Shown one piece after another: positions 15,434-18,228 of a stretch of DNA of 18,228 nucleotides. The stretch spans positions 1 through 18,228 of the forward strand of contig JAUNUZ010000002.1 in NCBI GenBank assembly GCA_030537915.1. Reading direction: 5' to 3'. This DNA is from Micrococcales bacterium (GTDB lineage: Bacteria; Actinomycetota; Actinomycetes; Actinomycetales; Dermatophilaceae). The translations under genes and the position numbers were made by a program. The notes beneath the pieces were generated by a model. It was not told the DNA's origin, ran no database searches, and worked only from the letters and a program-made list of their open reading frames with translations. Each line of letters begins with the position of its first letter. The first letter of the stretch is position 1.

Positions 15434-16237
15434 TCAGCCCAACAACTGCGGAACGCTCTGGAGCGCTACGTAGGCGGCGACGAGGACGAGCAAGATCGTG
15501 AAGGCGAGACTGAGCCGTTGCGGATCGACACGCTGCGCGATGCGGCCGCCGAGCAGACTGCCTGCGGCGCCGAAGACGCTGAAGGCGAGAATGAGGGGCC
15601 AGTCGATCTCGAGCCCCGTGCCGAGTCGTCCAAGAAGCGCGGTCAGGCTGTTGATGACGATCACGAGCAGTGAGGTGCCGACCGCGACCGGCATGGAGAA
15701 TCCGAGGACGAGCACGAGCGCCGGCACCACGGCGAAGCCACCGCCTACACCGAAGAAGCCGGTGAGGAGCCCGACGCCCGTTGCCGCGCCGATCAGGACC
15801 CCCCAGCCCCGATGACCCGCCTCGTCGCTCGGGGCCGCGCTCTTGCCGTCATCTCCTACGACGCGTCGCCCCGCCGACCCACGGCGCTTGACTGTCATGA
15901 GGATCGCGACGACGAGCATGAGGGCGGCGAACGCCGTCATGAGAATCGGCGCGGGCACCGCCGCGTTGAGACGTGATCCCACGAGTGAACCGACGACCCC
16001 CAACACCCCGAAGACCAGCCCATCCCTCATCCGGACGTTGCCGACGCGGTGGTGCGGCAGCAGTCCGACCAGGGAGATGAGGGCGACGATGACGAGCGAT
16101 CCGGTGGTCGCCGCAGAGGGGGTCTGCGCGAGGACGTAGACGAGGATCGGAACCGTGAGGATCGCCCCGCCTCCGCCGAGAGCACCCAGCACGATGCCGA
16201 CAGCCAGACCGAGCGGGACGATCCATACCAGAGTCAC
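15434..16237 (-). CDS. tauE: TauE/SafE (DUF81) family sulfite/thiosulfate exporter
   Basis: This is a 267-residue membrane protein with the two-fold repeated TauE/SafE layout of about 8 TM. The first repeat opens LGLAVGIVLGALGGGGAILT and the second ATGVGLLTGFFGVGGGFAVV. The GGGG and GVGGG loops are the family signature. A basic loop (KRRGSAGRRVVGDDGKSAAP) joins the halves. The GTG start at 16237 has a strong ribosome site, AGGGGAGGGG, 5 nt upstream. Members export or exchange oxidised sulfur compounds such as sulfite, thiosulfate or sulfoacetate. It lies 108 nt downstream of the CstB-like gene on the same strand, without its own operator, so it is probably the second gene of that transcript. 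S. aureus cst loci also carry a TauE. The likely job is removal of sulfite/thiosulfate made by persulfide oxidation. Confidence 0.9.
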   Translation of the reverse strand: MTLVWIVPLGLAVGIVLGALGGGGAILTVPILVYVLAQTPSAATTGSLVIVALISLVGLLPHHRVGNVRMRDGLVFGVLGVVGSLVGSRLNAAVPAPILMTAFAALMLVVAILMTVKRRGSAGRRVVGDDGKSAAPSDEAGHRGWGVLIGAATGVGLLTGFFGVGGGFAVVPALVLVLGFSMPVAVGTSLLVIVINSLTALLGRLGTGLEIDWPLILAFSVFGAAGSLLGGRIAQRVDPQRLSLAFTILLVLVAAYVALQSVPQLLG

Positions 16238-16345
16238 CTCAACCCCTCCCCTGCACGGCTCAACGTGCCGACCCCGACGAGCAACTTCGCTGTGCAGGCG
16301 GCAGTGCTCGTCATAGCTGCGCTCCTGAGGTTGGGGATGCGGGGG

Positions 16346-17689
16346 TCAGCCCGTGATCGGAAGACCGAGCCCGCGCACGTTGTCGAAGTCGTCGTCGACG
16401 GCGACGACCTGCTTGCCGGCGGCGGCGAGGATCGAAGCCGCGACCGAGGCGCGGTATCCCCCGGCGCAGTGCACCCAGACCTCCCCCCCGGGGACGTCGT
16501 CAGCCCGCGTGAGAAGGTCGTGGATCGGCACGTTGACCGCGTTTTCGATGTGCCCCGAGGCGAATTCGGCCGGGCGGCGCACATCGAGCACGGACACCGC
16601 GCGATGGTGACGCACCTGGGCCAGGTCGGCGAACTTGGCGGTGGGGACCCAGGAGAGGGCGTCGTCCCTCAAGGCGTGCGCCCGTCCCGTGGCGGCGGCT
16701 GAACGCCACCGGATGCCGATCAGCGTCATCTCTCGCTGGGCCTCGTCGACCTGCTCCTGGCTGTCCCCGAGCAGGGTCACGGGCGTGCCCCAGGGGATGA
16801 GCCAACCCAGATAGGTCGAGAACTGGCCGTCGATGCCGAAGTTGAAGGTGCCCGGCGCGTGCCCGGCGGCGAAGGCCGTGCGTTGCCGCAGATCGACGAG
16901 CCACTCCCCCGCCTCGAGACGCCGGCGCAGCTCGGACGCATCTGCCTTCTCAACCGGTGACAGATCGGCCGCGTCAGGACCCGCCGAGTTCGCAGCGGCC
17001 ATGTGGGCGTAGTAGGCCGGGTACTCCTCGAGGCCGGCGAGGATGTCCTCGACGTAGTCCGCCTCATCCTTGGTCAACGCCGGATTCGCACGTTTCTCCG
17101 CACCGATCGTCGAGGAGTCACCACTGGACTGGGTTGCGGAGCAGAACGACCCGAAGCCGTGGGTCGGCATCACTCGGGCCTCGTCGGGCAGTTCGGTGGC
17201 CAAACGGTGCGCCGAGGCGTGCTGATGCCGGGCGAGCTCGTGGGAGTGTTCCTGGCCGAGGAGGTCCGGGCGACCCGTTGAGCCGAAGAGCAGGGATCCC
17301 CCCGTGAAGACGACGGGCTCATCCCCTTCGAGCGCGTAGGAGAGGTGTGTGAACGTGTGCCCAGGCGTAGCGATGGCGCGAACCGCCATCGACCCGACCT
17401 GCACGACCTGACCGTCCCGGATCGGAGTCCGATCGAAGCTGACGTCGTCGGCCTCGTTGAGGTAGTAGTCGGCGCCGACCTGCCGGGCTAGGGCGATTCC
17501 GCCGGTCACGTAATCGTTGTGAATGTGGGTATCGAAGACCGCAGCGATCCGCACGCCCTCCCGCTCGGCCAGGTCGAGGACGCGATCTAGGTCGCGCTGG
17601 GGATCAACGACGAAGGCGACGTCTCCATCGTGCGCGAGATAGCTGCGATCACCCAGGGATGGGGTCTCGATGAGGACGATCGTGGGCAT
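16346..17689 (-). CDS. cstB: CstB-like persulfide dioxygenase / pseudo-rhodanese / rhodanese fusion
   Basis: This protein has 447 residues from ATG 17689 (MPTIVLIETP), which has AAAGGA 7 nt upstream. An in-frame ATG at 17731 would start close to the -10 box and lacks such a site. Order of domains: metallo-beta-lactamase fold (1 to about 245) with THIHNDYVTGG (His55, His57, Asp59), GHTFTH (His111), GRPDL and MPTHGFGSFC (His177, Cys183). Next comes a rhodanese-like domain (about 250-325) whose loop LLGDSQEQ has no Cys. Last is a rhodanese domain (about 360-447) with VLDVRRPAEFASGHI and active loop HCAGGYRAS (Cys408). This three-part layout and length equal S. aureus CstB, which oxidises low-molecular-weight persulfides and makes thiosulfate. 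Oddity: the metal-ligand Asp usually seen as TGD is Gly131 here (VVFTGGSLLFG). It has its own operator and is co-directional with tauE. Confidence 0.9.
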   Translation of the reverse strand: MPTIVLIETPSLGDRSYLAHDGDVAFVVDPQRDLDRVLDLAEREGVRIAAVFDTHIHNDYVTGGIALARQVGADYYLNEADDVSFDRTPIRDGQVVQVGSMAVRAIATPGHTFTHLSYALEGDEPVVFTGGSLLFGSTGRPDLLGQEHSHELARHQHASAHRLATELPDEARVMPTHGFGSFCSATQSSGDSSTIGAEKRANPALTKDEADYVEDILAGLEEYPAYYAHMAAANSAGPDAADLSPVEKADASELRRRLEAGEWLVDLRQRTAFAAGHAPGTFNFGIDGQFSTYLGWLIPWGTPVTLLGDSQEQVDEAQREMTLIGIRWRSAAATGRAHALRDDALSWVPTAKFADLAQVRHHRAVSVLDVRRPAEFASGHIENAVNVPIHDLLTRADDVPGGEVWVHCAGGYRASVAASILAAAGKQVVAVDDDFDNVRGLGLPITG

Positions 17690-17735
17690 GTCGGTCCTTT
17701 CGATGGATTCGAGGAAGTGGTGTTTAGTCAAGAGT

Positions 17736-17754
17736 AGGATACCCCCGGGGGTAT
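17736..17754 (-). promoter_or_regulatory. CstR-type operator and overlapping -10 box of cstB-tauE
   Basis: A perfect 16-bp palindrome ATACCCCCGGGGGTAT at 17739-17754. Read on the minus strand, its end extends into TATCCT (17741-17736), a -10 hexamer pointing at the CstB-like gene. The predicted start near 17729 leaves a leader of about 40 nt with the ribosome site before ATG 17689. It is the most symmetrical of the three copies and so may be the strongest repressor site. Confidence 0.8.
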
Positions 17755-17838
17755 ATGCAACTGCAGGTCAGAGACCCTGGCCGCATCGGGGTCGAATTCG
17801 CCGAGGAACCCGGCGCGGAACGAGATTGGAGCCCGGAC

Positions 17839-17857
17839 ATACCTGCCGGGGTATGCT
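17839..17857 (+). promoter_or_regulatory. CstR-type operator and overlapping -10 box of cstR (autoregulation)
   Basis: ATACCTGCCGGGGTAT at 17839-17854 has outer arms ATACC/GGTAT and a less symmetric core than the other two copies. It runs into TATGCT (17852-17857), a -10 hexamer for the plus strand. The predicted start near 17864 gives a ~28-nt leader with AGGTGAGGAG before the GTG at 17892. Position and orientation indicate negative autoregulation of the repressor gene. Confidence 0.75.
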
Positions 17858-17891
17858 GACGCATCCCGTTATTCAAGGTGAGGAGAACGCC

Positions 17892-18152
17892 GTGCAACTC
17901 GACCCCGACGACATGGTGGCCGTCCTCAAACGCCTACGCCGCGCCCAAGGCCAACTGGGCGGGATCATCAAGATGATCGAAGAGGGCCGCGAGTGCCGCG
18001 ACATCGTCACGCAGATCGCGGCCGTCTCCAAGGCCATCGATCGCGCCGGCTTCTCGACGATCTCGATCGGCCTACGTCAGTGCATGAGCGACCCGGAGCA
18101 GGACTCCCTCGACGTCGCCGACATGGAGAAGCTCTTCCTCTCCCTCGCCTGA
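17892..18152 (+). CDS. cstR: CstR-type persulfide-sensing repressor (CsoR/FrmR family)
   Basis: This is an 86-residue all-helical repressor. The GTG start at 17892 was chosen because AGGTGAGGAG (17876-17885) lies 6 nt upstream. An ATG at 17853 in the same frame falls inside the operator/-10 and is unlikely. The family core is visible: LKRLRRAQGQLGGIIKMIEE (12-31), ECRDIVTQIAAVSKAI (34-49) and LRQCM (61-65). Cys35 and Cys64 align with the first and last copper ligands of CsoR, but the His ligand position four residues before the second Cys is Gly60. Loss of that His with retention of both Cys is the hallmark of CstR, which forms di- to tetrasulfide bridges with per/polysulfide and then leaves DNA. 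The three ATACC(N)6GGTAT sites in this window are its probable targets, including its own promoter. Confidence 0.9.
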   Translation: MQLDPDDMVAVLKRLRRAQGQLGGIIKMIEEGRECRDIVTQIAAVSKAIDRAGFSTISIGLRQCMSDPEQDSLDVADMEKLFLSLA

Positions 18153-18171
18153 TCGAGCGTCCCGTGCGGAC

Positions 18172-18228
18172 TCAGGAATTGCGGCCCCGCGCGGCGACAG
18201 CCCAGGTCACCTCGGCGCCAGGGTCGCC
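18172..18228 (-). CDS. C-terminal tail of a gene entering from the right edge
   Basis: Reading the minus strand from the window end gives 18 codons, GDPGAEVTWAVAARGRNS, then TGA (18174-18172). Codon third positions are mostly G/C, and the frame stops just clear of the convergent cstR gene, so it looks like a real gene end. It is too short to assign a family. Confidence 0.3.
   Translation of the reverse strand, partial: GDPGAEVTWAVAARGRNS

Noticed and set aside
17690..17731. Upstream ATG (17731) as start of the CstB-like protein
   Set aside because: It falls at the predicted transcription start with no ribosome site. ATG 17689 has AAAGGA at good spacing and begins at the usual MBL-fold N-terminus.
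17892..18152. Copper-sensing CsoR
   Set aside because: The His ligand position is Gly60, and no copper transport genes are nearby. The sulfur context fits CstR instead.

Overview
The window is high-GC DNA with dense genes, frequent GTG starts and 4-nt ATGA/GTGA overlaps. Together with the protein families present (DUF2254, a GH15 enzyme, a CsoR/CstR-type repressor, an MBL-rhodanese fusion) this points to an actinomycete (Actinomycetota). I cannot name the family or genus from sequence alone.

Layout. (1) 1-2295 is accessory and partly decayed. It holds the 3' end of an unrecognised helical protein, a visibly less GC-rich gene encoding two fused RidA domains (one with the key Arg, one without), and about 790 bases of gene debris. 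The debris includes an in-frame-stopped remnant of a methyl-accepting chemotaxis protein signalling domain. (2) 2296-4673, minus strand, is a two-gene nucleoside unit: a nucleoside hydrolase overlapping a 14-TM-type MFS transporter by 4 nt. (3) 5023-7959, plus strand, is a three-gene overlapping unit: an M20 amidohydrolase, a DUF3311 small membrane protein and a sodium:solute symporter. The amidohydrolase appears to have lost one base near codon 366. (4) 8106-10168 holds a SOUL haem-binding-type protein and a DUF2254 membrane protein. (5) 10342-13069 is a chain of overlapping frames: a 48-codon small ORF with a strong ribosome site, a short-chain dehydrogenase and a GH15 glycoside hydrolase. 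(6) 13085-18152 is the most striking part, a complete per/polysulfide-handling regulon.

The sulfur regulon contains a type II sulfide:quinone oxidoreductase (sqr), a TusE/DsrC-like carrier, a DsrE2-type sulfurtransferase, a TauE/SafE sulfite/thiosulfate-type exporter, and a CstB-like metallo-beta-lactamase/pseudo-rhodanese/rhodanese protein. It also contains a CsoR-family repressor that keeps the two Cys but lacks the copper-ligand His, the signature of the persulfide sensor CstR. Three 16-bp palindromes of the form ATACC(N)6GGTAT lie one in front of each of the three transcription units (sqr-tusE-dsrE2, cstB-tauE, cstR). In each case the right half-site merges into a -10-like hexamer TAT(G/C)CT. 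This is the cst-operon logic known from Staphylococcus aureus, but with TusE/DsrE2 carriers where S. aureus has the TusA-rhodanese CstA. For sqr the -10-to-ATG distance predicts a leaderless mRNA.

The likely flow is as follows. SQR oxidises sulfide to sulfane sulfur. TusE and DsrE2 carry or buffer it. The CstB-like protein oxidises persulfide and/or moves it to or from thiosulfate. TauE exports the oxidised product. CstR releases all three operators when its two cysteines react with persulfide.
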